From: Budorcas taxicolor | Lineage: Eukaryota; Chordata; Mammalia; Artiodactyla; Bovidae | Reading direction: 5' to 3' | DNA: 64,000 nt | Assembly: GCF_023091745.1 (NCBI RefSeq) | Contig: NC_068915.1 | Location: 52,820,001 to 52,884,000, forward strand | Part shown: piece after piece, positions 54,622 through 64,000 of the stretch | How positions within the stretch are numbered: the stretch's first letter is position 1 | Layout: the number at the start of each line of letters is the position of its first letter | Program-made: the position numbers and the translations under genes | The notes under the pieces: generated by a model | Told to the model about the DNA's origin: nothing | The model's database searches: none | The model's input: the letters and a program-made list of their open reading frames with translations, nothing else

Positions 54622-56161
54622 CTATAGTGTGATCACTCACCTTGAGCCATACATCTTGGAATGCAAAGTCAAGTGTACCTTAGGAAGCATCATCACTATG
54701 AACAAAGCTAGTGCAATTATGGAATTCCAGATGAGCTGCTTCAAATCTTAAAAGATGATGCTGTTAAGGTGCTGAACTCAATATGCAAGCAAAATTGTAA
54801 AACTCAGAAGTGGCCACAGGACTGGAAAAGTCAGTTTTCATTCCACACCCAAAGAAAGGCAAAGCCAAAGAATGTTCAAATTACCTCACAATTGCACTCA
54901 TCTCACACACTAGCAAAGTAATGCTCAAAATTCTCTAAGCCAGGCTTCAACAGTACATGAACTGTGAACTTCCAGATGTTCTAGTTGGATTTAGAAAAGG
55001 CAAAGAAACCAGAGATCAAATTCCCAACATCTGTTGGAACATTGCAAAAGCAATAGAGTTCCAGGAAAACATCTATATTTTCTTTATTGACTACATCAAA
55101 GCCTCTGACTGTGTGGATCACAACAAACTGTGGAAAATTCTTAAAGAGATGGGAATACCAGACCACCTCACCTGCCTCCTGAGAAATCCGTATGAAGGTC
55201 AAGAAGTAACAGTTAGAATCAGACATGGAACAACAAACTGGTTCCAAACCAGGAAAGGAGTACGTCAAGGCTGTATACTGTCACCCTGCTTATTTAGCTC
55301 ATATGCAGAGTACCTCATGTGAAATGCCGGGCTGGATGAAGCACAATCTGGAATCATGATTGCAGGGAGAAATATCAATAACCTCAGATATGCAGATGAT
55401 ACCACCCTTATGGCAGAAAGTGAGGAACTAGAGAGCCTCATGATGATAGTGAAGAAGGAGAGAAAAAAGTTGGTTTAAAACTCAACATTCAGAAAACTAG
55501 GATAATGGCATCCTGTCCCATCACTTCATGGCAAATAGATGGAGAAACAATGGAAACAGTGAGAGACTTTATTTTGGGGGCTCCAAAATCACCGCACATG
55601 GTGACTGCAGCCATGAAATTAAGAGACACTTGCTCCTTGGAAGGAAAGCTATGACAAACCTAAACGGCATATTAAAAAGCAGAGACATTACTTTGCTGCC
55701 AAAGGTCCCTGTAGTCAAAGCTATGGTTTTTCCAGTAGTCACATATGGATGTGACAGTTGGACTATAAAGAAAGCCGAGCACCAAATACCTGATGCTTTT
55801 GAATTGTGCTGTTGGAGAATAATCTTGAGAGTTCCTTGGACTGCAAGGAAATCAAACCAGTCAGTCCTAAAGGAAATCAGTCCTGAATATTCATTGAAAG
55901 GACTGATGCTAAAGCTGAAATGTCAATACTTTGGCCACCTGACATAAAGAAGTGACTCCTTGGAAAAGACCCTGATGCTGGGAAAGATTGAAGGCAGGAG
56001 AAGGGGATGACAGAGGATGAGATGGTTGGATGTCATCACTGACTTGATGTACATGAGTTTGAGTAAGCTCTGGGAGTTGGTGATGGACAGGGAAGGCTGG
56101 CGTGCTGCAGTCCACGGGGTCGCAAGGAGTCAGGCATGACTGAGCAATGGAACTCAACTGA
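54622..56161 (+). mobile_element. BovB, central sense segment of a rearranged copy
   Basis: Sense BovB runs from the start of the RT (GTGTGATCACTCACCTTGAG at 54627) through motif A and motif C to the complete 3' end (TGAGCAATGGAACTCAACTG at 56141-56160). It faces the left arm head to head. Confidence 0.92.
54957..55322 (+). pseudogene. BovB reverse transcriptase remnant, motifs A and B
   Basis: The 121-residue frame contains FRKGKETRDQIPNICWNIAK, motif A as FFIDYIKASDCVDHNKLW (metal-binding Asp kept, AFD changed to ASD) and motif B with consensus residues KGVRQGCILSPCLF. It stops right after AEYLM, so motif C (RYADDTTLMAES, near 55385-55420) is in sequence but beyond the stop codon at 55320-55322. 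The Met start is internal to the ancestral ORF. The upstream N-terminal RT fragment is out of frame. Confidence 0.78.
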
Positions 56162-56519
56162 ATTTTCTTTGGTTTGTGGACCTAACATTCCAGGTTCCTA
56201 TGCAATATTGCTCTTTACAGCACTGGACTTTACTTCCATTACCAGCCAGATCCATGACTGGGTATTTTTTTTTTTTTTGCTTTGGCTTCATCTCTTCATT
56301 CTTTCTGGAGTTATTTCTCCACTCTTCTTCAGTAGCATATTGGACACCTACTGACCTGGGGAATTTATCTTTCAATTTCATATATTTTTGCCTTTTCATA
56401 CTACTTATGGGTTTCTCAAGGGAAGAATACTGATGTGGTTTGCCATTCCCTTTTCTAGTGAACCACATTTTGTCAGAACTCTCGACCATGACCTATCCAT
56501 ATTGGGTGGCTCTACATGG
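56162..56519 (-). mobile_element. BovB, right arm (5' leader, antisense) of a rearranged copy
   Basis: Antisense BovB 5' leader: GGACCTAACATTCCAGGTTC (56178-56197), CTGGAGTTATTTCTCCACTC, AGCATATTGGACACCTACTG and CTCTACATGGCATGG. It ends where MLT1 LTR sequence resumes. It has the orientation of the left arm, so both arms look like the two ends of one minus-strand BovB whose middle is replaced. Confidence 0.88.
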
Positions 56520-56552
56520 CATGGACCTTTAAGGGGCCATTTTCTAATCCAC
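56520..56552 (-). mobile_element. MLT1-type LTR, right end
   Basis: CATGGACCTTTAAGGGGCCATTTTCTAATCCACCA-like text (56520-56553) matches the antisense start of MLT1 (consensus wording: catggacatctttggggggccatt ... ctacca) and continues the LTR cut at 54091. CATAGAC (54085-54091) and CATGGAC (56520-56526) are the candidate target duplication. Confidence 0.7.
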
Positions 56553-57299
56553 CAGAAGAGGTTCAAGTATGCTAAGAAGCCTGACAATGGCTCAAAGTTG
56601 ATCACACAGAAAAAATTTTAAGGGAAATCTTTTGAGGATTTACAAACCTTTCCAGGGAGCCTGAGTATCCAAGAATAAGAAACAGAAGTTTATACTCAGG
56701 GACTCTTAGTGCATAATTAGGACTTACCTGCATCATATATAATGAAGCATCATGAAGGCAACTGTGATGTTCTACCTATAGCAGTACAGATATGAGAGAC
56801 TTTCAGTCAGAAGTAAAGGATTTGAATTCTATCCACACTGTTACTTGTGTGTCCTTGATAAGCCTATATAATCCATCTTTTGTATCCTAACTGGTTTATC
56901 TATTGAAAGGAATCGATACCGCTGATTGAATTTTTGTGATGATTACCTGGGTAAAACACATTATTAATTATAATGTTACATAAATATATAATTTGTATCA
57001 TGATATTTCGAAATTATAATTTAGTTTATGAAAATGTATTTATTGCACATTGCATTGTTAAGGAAAGAAATAGTTTATAAATTATCAGTCAATATCTAAA
57101 AATTATAACACATTCTTTAATTTAAAAATTGTTAAGGCCTTTCTTGTGCTCATATTTGTAGTGTGGTAACAGTTTAACAGTTGTTTTCTAAAAAGCTTCT
57201 ATTCTGAGTTTAAAAAAGTCATTTTCCAAGATAGTCAGAATATATTTAGAAGAGAGTAAAATAAAGTATTTTATGTAAATATTATTTGCAGAACACCCC
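56553..57299. other. Mostly non-repetitive stretch
   Basis: No gene is recognised. A MIR-like piece is at 56800-56960. The remainder is AT-rich. Confidence 0.5.
56800..56960 (+). repeat. Possible MIR SINE
   Basis: TTACTTGTGTGTCCTTGATA (56842-56861) and TTTTGTATCCTAACTGGTTT, followed by a TATTGAAAGG and GATGATTACCTGGGTAAAAC pattern, follow the sense MIR order. It is diverged. Confidence 0.5.
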
Positions 57300-57664
57300 A
57301 TGTTATAGACTGAATATCTATGACCCCACCCCCTCCAAAACTCAGATGCTAAAATCCTAACTCCCAGTGTGATATCAGGAGATGATGTCTTTGGGTAGTG
57401 ATTAGATCATGCAAGGATAGTCCTCATGAATGTGATTCGTGCTCTTATAAGAGAACCCAGAGAGCTCTCTTGCCCCTTCCATCATGTAGACTGTACATAA
57501 ATATAGTTATCTATGAACCAGGAGAAAGGCTTCACCAGTCAATGAATCTGCCAGTGACTTGATCTTGGATTTCCAGCTCTGGAATGGTGAGAAATAAATT
57601 TCTATTGTTTGTAAGCTACCCAGTCCATAGTATTTTGTTATAATAGCCTGAATGAACTAAGACA
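57300..57664 (+). mobile_element. MLT1/MST-type LTR, complete
   Basis: TGTTATAGACTGAATATCTA (57300-57319), CAGATGCTAAAATCCTAACT, TGTGATATCAGGAGATGATG, GGTGAGAAATAAATTTCTAT and TAGTATTTTGTTATAATAGC followed by CTGAATGAACTAAGACA. This is the sense MaLR LTR over its full length, TG to CA, including the AATAAA polyadenylation signal at about 57594-57599. No internal region follows, so it is a solo LTR. Confidence 0.9.
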
Positions 57665-57791
57665 CCACACTTTTGAATAAAAAATACATTGACCTTTGTC
57701 CCAAATGTACATTAATGAGAGAAAGTCACATACATACAGATTTTTTGAATTTACCTATTACTTCAGAAAATTCAAGGATGTTATTCCTCTT

Positions 57792-58089
57792 TAGTCCTGG
57801 ATGTTCTTTGGAAGGACTGATGCTAAAGCTGAAACTCCAATAATTTGGCCACCTCATGCGAAGAGTTGACTCATTGGAAAAGACTCTGATGCTGGGAGGG
57901 ATTGGGGGCAGGAGGAGAAGGGGACAACGAGGATGAGATGGCGGGATGGCATCACCGACTCAATGGACAGGAGTCTGAGTGAACTCTGGGAGTTGATGAT
58001 GGACAGGGAGGCCTGGTGTGCTGCAATTCCTGGGGTCACAAAGAGTTGGACATGACTGAGTGGCTGAACTGAACTAAACTGAACTGAAT
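57792..58089 (+). mobile_element. BovB LINE, 3' end only
   Basis: Sense BovB from the C-terminal region (TAGTCCTGGATGTTCTTTGG at 57793-57812) to the ACTGAACTGAA 3' end at about 58089. It is about 300 bases, strongly 5'-truncated and little diverged. Confidence 0.93.
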
Positions 58090-59592
58090 ATCTATCTGGA
58101 TAATTCTAATACAAGGGAACTCACCACTAAAGGAAACATATTGTTTTTTATTTTTTTTTTAAATTTCAGGTAAATGTAATCCAACAATTCAAAGATGATA
58201 CACTGTTAGTAGTAACTGCTACTGTTCTCTTTAAATATATATTACACATGAAGATCTAATGAAAAATATATTACATATATTATTCCTTTTAACATTCTGA
58301 ACAAAAAAAATAAAGTAAAATAAAATTCTGAACAATTCTCCCTAATTTTTTTTAAAGCTAAAGAAGTTTCAACTCATAGAAGTTAAGTTGCTATCTCTGT
58401 ATCACCAAACATAGAGAAAGTAGGATTTTTTTTAACTTTTCAGAAAAATATAAAAAGAAATGTATGAAGAAAGTTTCCTGAGGAGAAGGTTGTATTTGAA
58501 CTAGGTTCTCAGAGATATGAAGCCTTTGATCAGTAAAAAATTGATAGATTTTTGGCAAAGGAACTTAAAGTATATCATACCTTATAGTTTCTTAGAATAA
58601 AAATTATATATGAAAAATATATATGAAGATTTTAAAAATATAAAGTAATTTGAAAAGAGATTTGGTTACACAGTTGGGAAAAAGGTATTCTAGTTAAATG
58701 TAATCATTGAATCTCCACTCTTTAATGGGATACACTAAGTAAGTATATTTATGTTCTCTTCCAAAAAGACAGACACACACACACAAAAAAGCCAGAAAGT
58801 TTTCAATATATTATCCACTTAAAGACACTTAACTAGGATACCAAACTCATTGAATGAGCTGGACAAAATGGAATATGAACAAAAAGTTATTTTCATTTCT
58901 ACCACCTCAATTTAAACTTATACCATTGAATGTAAGAAATTTTCTGAGTGAATATATTAAGATATTATGAAATGTTTGTCCTCAGAAATTAATATCAGCA
59001 TGGTTATCAATGAAAGTGGTGAACTCACAAAACTGATCTAGTGTTTGAATATACCACAAATTCAGTGGGATAAATATATTAAAAAAAAATTTATCTGCAT
59101 GACAGTTACAGATAGGAACCCAGATCAAGATGGCAGGGCTGGATGTAAATAATTATTCAAGAGATACTGTGGAAGAAGAATAGATTGTCCTGAATGACTA
59201 GGTGAATAAAGGAAATGAAGAAAATAATTAAATGTGATATCTTGCTCCTAAGGATACTGCTTAAAGAAAACAGTTATAGTATTATTGACATAAATGTGGA
59301 AATTAAAAACTATATTGATTTAAGAATAACATATCAAATATTGGTATTTAGATTCTGAGATAGCACTCAGACAGTCAAGTGTAAATTTCTTTTCCTAAAT
59401 TTGGAAATAGAGAAGTAGAGGATTAATTAAGATACAAAAATCAACATGTGGAGTTATTACTAAAGAAGTGACAACTGCATTGTGAGCTTAAATTAATTGG
59501 GGGGGAATATGTATAGTACATTTTCAAAAGCAGAGGAATCAACACTGACTCTGACTTCGAGACTGGAAATGCTACCATTTACTGAGTGTGTA
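58090..59592. other. Non-repetitive AT-rich stretch
   Basis: No gene or repeat is recognised, apart from short A-rich and CA-rich runs (for example 58771-58790). Confidence 0.5.
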
Positions 59593-60146
59593 AAAGCTGG
59601 AATCAAGATTGCTGGGAGAAATATCAATAACCTAAGATATGCAGATGACACCACCTTTATGACAGAAAGTGAAGAGGAACTAAAAAGCCTCTTGATGAAA
59701 GTGAAAGTGGAGAGTGAAAAAGTTGGCTTAAAGCTAAACATTCAGAAAACAAAGATCATGCATCTGGTCCCATCACTTCATGGGAAATAGATGGGGAAAC
59801 AGAGGAAACAGTGTCAGACTTTATTTTGGGGGGCTCCAAAATCACTGCAGATGGTGACTGCAGCCATGAAATTAAAAGACGCTTACTCCTTGGAAGAAAA
59901 GTTATGACCAACCTAGATAGCATATTGAAAAGCATATTGACTTTACCAACAAAGGTCCGTCTAGTCAAGGCTATGGTTTTTCCAGTGGTCATCATGTATG
60001 GATGTGAGAATTGGACTGTGAAGAAGGCTGAGCACCAAATAATTGATGCTTTTGAACTGTGGTGTTGGAGAAGACTCTTGAGAGTCCCTTGGACTGCAAG
60101 GAAATCCAACCAGCCCATACTAAAGGAGATCAGTCCTGGGTGTTAA
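59593..60146 (+). pseudogene. BovB reverse transcriptase/C-terminal remnant
   Basis: Two frames (59497-59790 and 59811-60146) cover motif C onward. The first, once it enters the element at 59593, reads KAGIKIAGRNINNLRYADDTTFMTESEEE with both catalytic Asp, then KVGLKLNIQKTKI before a one-base loss near 59759 shifts it (MASGP becomes MHLVP). The second frame carries SKITADGDCSHEIKRRLLLG and the KKAEHQIIDAFELWCWRRLL block. The N-terminal part of the first frame (59497-59592) is flanking DNA, not BovB. Motifs A and B were never copied. Confidence 0.75.
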
Positions 60147-60420
60147 TTGGAAGGACTGATGCTAAAGCTGAATCTCCAATACTTTGGCCATCACATGTGA
60201 AGAGCTGACTCATTGGAAAAGACTCTGATGCTGGGAGGGATTGGGGGCAGGAGGAGAAGGGGAAACAGAGGATGAGATGGCTGGATGTCATCACCAACTC
60301 GATGGACAGGAGTTTGGGTGAACTCCAGGACTTGGTGATGGACAGGGAGGCTTGGTGTGCTGCAATTCATGGGATCACAAATAGTTGGACACAACTGAGC
60401 AACTGAACTGAACTGAACTG
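59593..60420 (+). mobile_element. BovB LINE, 5'-truncated
   Basis: Sense BovB runs from just before RT motif C (AAAGCTGGAATCAAGATTGC at 59593) to the complete 3' end (GAACTGAACTGAACTG at about 60405-60420). The candidate 8-base target duplication is AGTGTGTA (59585-59592) and AATGTGTA (60421-60428). Confidence 0.94.
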
Positions 60421-61511
60421 AATGTGTAGTGCATGCCAGCTAAAGAGAGGAAATAAGATTTAGGGATGATAAAGAAGTTTCTGAAGATCACACAATAAGT
60501 AATGTTATCAAATTGAATATCCAGAACTCATCCTTGCTCTATTTCAAAATCTCCTTTTCCCACCAAGTTCAACAAAATAATAAATGAAATGTACTGAAAA
60601 GGAAAGTTAATACAGGTTTTAACACAGATAAACATTTTAAGAGTGGATTCTTAAACATAGTTTTACATACAGAGAAAAGTTGAAGATGATGGAAATAATA
60701 TGTAATAAAATAACCAAACTGTTCTTGAACAGCCATCCTTGTAAAATGGTGTCACTCTGAGTTCCAGCCATCATTGAATAACACTTGCATTATCCAGGAC
60801 TTTCCTAATGATTCAAATTCTTAGGTTTTATAAACAGTCTTCCCCATTGCTTCTAACAAATTTGTCTTGAAAGATTTCCATAGCCCTGTATACTCAAGGT
60901 CTCATGTAACTGACAAGATAATGACAGGGGCAATTTTAAACTGTTAAAAGACTGCTGTATTTGATCTTTCCCAGTGCTGATTTCAGCAAAAGAGGGGAAA
61001 ACGTTCATTATGTCAAGAAGAATGTAAAACACAAAATACGATGCCAGTTTCGGAGACTTCTCCATTCAGATCTTATCCCACCAAATGACAGGAATATATC
61101 AAAATTATAGTGAGAGAAAATGAAGTAAATGTTGGTGGATCTCAAGCTAAGAAAGTCATTACTGTTAACAACTTTTGCAATTTTATGAATCCTCATTTAT
61201 ATATAATAGTACATGATTTTATATTAGCCAGAAAAGATGACAGGGAAAGGGGTACTATTCACCACCATAAAAATGATCTCTGCTTATATGAGGCAGGTTT
61301 TATTCTTTGATTTCAATTTGATTCAGTGTTCAACCTAATGAAAATGCTACAGCAAATAAAATATATTTCCATTGCACAATCATATGTGATTTTGTTTAGA
61401 CCAGCTGTGAGTAACTTCAGTTTTCAAAAGTGAAATTATTTATTTGCCAATAATAAACTCCTTGCTATATTGTGAACAACACAAGAGAAGAGGTTAATTT
61501 AGAACAACATT

Positions 61512-61542
61512 GAGAGAGAGAGAGAGAAAAAAAAAAAAAAAA
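61512..61542. repeat. (GA)n plus poly-A run
   Basis: About eight GA units (61512-61527) run into about 16 A. Similar in form to 12543-12566. Confidence 0.9.
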
Positions 61543-62389
61543 GATGGTTCAGTAAGGGAAAATGCAAGGTTTAGTCAAAACAGACAATTGGGAACAAATG
61601 GCAAGGAGCAAAATACACTAATTGAAAACCAGGCAGGACATTTTCTATTTCTTTCTTCTTTAGTGTACTGATTTAAAAAATAGTTAATTTAGCACACATC
61701 ACCAGATCTACTCCACAATGGGAGTTTAACCTTGTAATTTTGTCATTTTTCAGAGAAGCAGAGTGTTTAATGAAAGCACCATTAAGTTATAAATGCATAA
61801 TGATGTGTATTGGCAATAAATTGGAGACTACTCAAAACATGCCTTTGTAAATGTTGCATGTTTCCAGCATATATCTACCAATTCATGTTTACCAAGTGCT
61901 TTATTCTGGTTCAAAAATCTGTTTTTCAAAATCTGTGGAAATATTTTTGTTCAAAGGCTATTAGAGCCTACAGTGGTGACACTAGTCATTGGTTTACTTT
62001 TCTTAACAGTGTATATCATTTACATTATATAACCACAATTACTTTCAGTTATATAGGAAAGTGTTGCAATTTTGCAGCACCAGTAGAACTCTCTGACTCA
62101 ATGATTATTTATCTACTGTCTACTACATGAAGCAAAAATGTACCTGCTGGATCCTTGTCTTTTCAAGAATTTGTATAATCTATTGAAAAAACAGATTCCT
62201 CATCATGTGTGTTACAGTAAAATAAGGCCATTGAATCCTAGGTAGCTTCTTGGACCTATACTGATGCAGAATTTCTTGAGGTGTGCCCTCTGGCATTCAC
62301 TACCACATACAACATGTCCCCAACTTAAGCATCCAGGGAAGAAATATAACTGCATCAGATGACTCACAATAATAAAAGGCAGCATTAGT

Positions 62390-62605
62390 TGAATATGTGA
62401 TCTGCATCAAACATTGTGTTAAGCATGTTTATCAAGAATTCACCCTCTGGGGCTTTTCATAACTCCATAAGGCAGCTGTTACAATTACTTCCCATTTTTA
62501 GATGAGAAAACTGAGTTTGAGAGAGTCTAAATTGACCAACACTATGTAATTAGATGAGTGGGAGCTGGTATTCATGTTCATATAGCCTGAATCCAGGCTT
62601 TTTAT
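62390..62605 (-). repeat. MIR SINE
   Basis: Antisense MIR with the expected order: CATTGTGTTAAGCATGTTTA (62413-62432), CATAACTCCATAAGGCAGCT (62458-62477), CCATTTTTAGATGAGAAAAC (62493-62512), TGAGTTTGAGAGAG and GGGAGCTGGTATTCATG near 62561-62577, then CTGAATCCAGGC. It is the clearest MIR in the window. Confidence 0.75.
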
Positions 62606-63290
62606 TTTTATATAGCAAAATATACTTTCTTTTCAACACACTGGGAATGCCTCCTCTAGTAACTGTTAGATAAGCGCTACTTTAGCTTAGCTATATTTCT
62701 ACTCTCCTAGTTACAGTAAAGAAGACAAGCAGAAGCCAGGATTATTCTATTAGGTAAAAAAAGTAATCCCAATCTACTTCTGTCCATCAGGATTCATCTC
62801 ACAGACATGACTTATGAGGCATCTGAGCCAACAAAAGTAAATAAATAAATAATCCAAGCGGAACTGCTTAAGCTTTGCCCAGCTTCTGTGCATAGTCAGT
62901 AGGGCAGCTGTTCCTGTGATGGCCAGATTCTCTGGGGATACTCTAGTTGTGACTACCCATATGATTATGATTGCAGACTTCAGTTGAGCAAAGACAAAGC
63001 ATGTTCTGACCAGAGCAAAGGAAGGAGAAAGGGTCATGCATTCAGAGTACTGGGGAATTCTATAATTTCAAAGTTGGAAAGTCTCTTGAAGTTCACTATC
63101 CCTCCATATTAGCAGTGCCTAACCCACTTCAAATGATCGTGATGCATCTCAGCACAGCTGAAAGAGGTGAAAGCCTTGTTAAGTGAGCTGGTTAGAATAG
63201 TCTAATTATTTTAACTATAATATTGGGTTGCCTTTTGTAGTCCAATTGTTATTGATTGCAAAGAAGTGAGTAAAGTTACTATGTGTTGCA

Positions 63291-63507
63291 TGTTGTTGTT
63301 GTTGCTTTGTTGCTAAGTCGTGTCTGACTCACTGCAACTGCATGGACTGTAGCTTGCCAGGCTCCTCTGTCCACAGGATTTCCCAGGCAAGAATACTGCA
63401 GTGGGTTGCCATTTCCTTCACCAGGGGACCTTCCTGACCCAGGGATCAAACCTGCATCTCCTGCATCGCAGCTGGATTCTTTACCACTGAGGCACCTAGG
63501 AAGCCTC
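63291..63507 (-). mobile_element. Bov-tA SINE
   Basis: Antisense Bov-tA with a GTT-rich tail (63291-63303), then TTGCTAAGTCGTGTCTGACT (63310-63329), the Bov-A body, and CACTGAGGCACCTAGGAAGC at the right end. The minus frame 63279-63518 (79 codons) is simply a reading of this SINE. Confidence 0.94.
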
Positions 63508-64000
63508 ATATATTGCACAGTAAGGGGCAGATAAAAGGAAGAAAATGCTGACTCAGGTACATCACCTCAATTGGTCTTGAACCTTGCTTTCTCTTGCTTC
63601 AATTGCTAATACAGTCTTACAGTCCAATCTAGGTGAGTAGTCAACCCTAACAAATTTGATAGCATTATTTTGAGCTCCATTGCAGCTACATTGTATTGTT
63701 GTGGGCCACAGATACTGACAATCAAACAGTGTTACAATTTTAATTCTTGCTATTTTGCCTTTGTCAAGTTTAATGCCTTGACAGAAATTTATCCCCTGCC
63801 ATTTTCACCCAGTATTTCAGGTGGGACTTGTATCTTTCCTTCTCTTATTGAGTTTTTCTACATTAAGTTTGTCTTATCTTCAATCCCAGGGCATTTGTCT
63901 AGAACACCCACCAGGTGAGCCTTGCTAGAAGCTGAACTTTTGTTTCTGCGTCCCAAGTCATTATGTTATTTGTGATCCAGTTTTAATTTAGCTGAGTCTA
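63508..64000. other. Non-repetitive stretch to the window end
   Basis: Nothing is recognised. A CCACCAG|GTGAGC sequence at about 63909-63918 would fit a splice donor, but there is no supported exon before it. Confidence 0.4.

Larger units (their letters stand above)
60429..63290. other. Mostly non-repetitive 2.9-kb stretch
   Basis: No gene is recognised. It contains a GA/poly-A run (61512-61542) and a MIR (62390-62605). The 106-codon frame 61810-62130 has no recognisable domain or gene-like context. Confidence 0.5.

Noticed and set aside
61810..62130. 106-codon plus-strand frame
   Set aside because: No recognisable domain, no promoter, splice or homology signal, and AT-driven composition. 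Frames of this size are expected by chance in 64 kb.
62220..62330. Possible MER5-like fragment
   Set aside because: Only about 20 bases of vague similarity; too weak to report.
63279..63518. 79-codon minus-strand frame with a protein-like appearance
   Set aside because: It is a translation of a Bov-tA SINE. The same peptide type arises wherever this SINE is open, for example 48507-48704 and 52776-53009.
63909..63920. CAG|GTGAGC splice-donor-like sequence with an upstream open frame (63670-63918)
   Set aside because: A single donor match is common by chance. There is no acceptor, homologous protein or coding bias to support an exon.
1..64000. CRISPR arrays, operons, phage or bacterial mobile systems
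   Set aside because: The sequence is mammalian in repeat content throughout. The regular repeats are microsatellites and SINE/LINE copies, not spaced direct repeats.

Overview
The window is mammalian nuclear DNA from a pecoran ruminant (cattle, sheep, goat, deer or a close relative). The evidence is the repeat content: many BovB (RTE-clade) LINE segments together with Bov-tA and BovA2 SINEs, a cetartiodactyl tRNA-Glu-derived SINE, ruminant L1 3' ends, and older mammal-wide MIR, L2 and MLT1/MaLR LTRs. The DNA is AT-rich. I find no host protein-coding exon, no functional RNA gene and no CRISPR array. Every long reading frame that resembles a known protein is a decayed piece of a BovB or L1 endonuclease/reverse transcriptase, or an accidental frame through a SINE. 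The window is best read as intergenic or intronic sequence.

Layout. 1-318 is part of an endogenous-retrovirus LTR on the minus strand, inserted into a minus-strand BovB (319 to about 2650) that also carries two SINEs. 4144-7347 holds a short internally poly(A)-tailed BovB fragment and a nearly full-length plus-strand BovB whose endonuclease and polymerase motifs are damaged. 7348-13543 is mostly non-repetitive with two SINEs. 13544-14218 is an L1 insertion with an inverted 5' part, an extra 3' segment and a perfect 14-bp target-site duplication. 16 to 27 kb has several SINEs, four BovB copies (17.7, 21.9, 24.4-26.4 kb and others) and an MLT1 LTR. At 27.4 kb a BovA2 SINE is split by an 82-bp L1 tail. 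30.9-33.1 kb is a three-layer nest (L1, then BovB, then Bov-tA). 37.3-43.3 kb has two minus-strand BovB copies, the second nearly full length. 45.0-47.1 kb is an MLT1 LTR split by a BovB. 48-53 kb has five Bov SINEs and one CHR-type SINE with a 19-base poly-C run. 53.7-56.55 kb is another MLT1 LTR split by a rearranged head-to-head BovB. 57.3-60.4 kb has a fourth MLT1 LTR and two 5'-truncated BovB copies. The remainder is non-repetitive sequence with a MIR and a SINE.

How the parts relate. BovB supplies about 18.7 kb, roughly 29% of the window by my coordinates. Known biology links the families: the Bov-A part of Bov-tA and BovA2 is derived from the BovB 3' end, so these SINEs are thought to use BovB machinery. 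The insertions give a relative order: MIR, L2 and MLT1 first, then L1 and BovB, then Bov-tA/BovA2, the ERV LTR at 1-318 and the youngest L1 tails. Many insertions have target-site duplications that I could read directly, so several boundaries are exact. Family names come from recognising consensus sequences by eye, without a repeat-library search.
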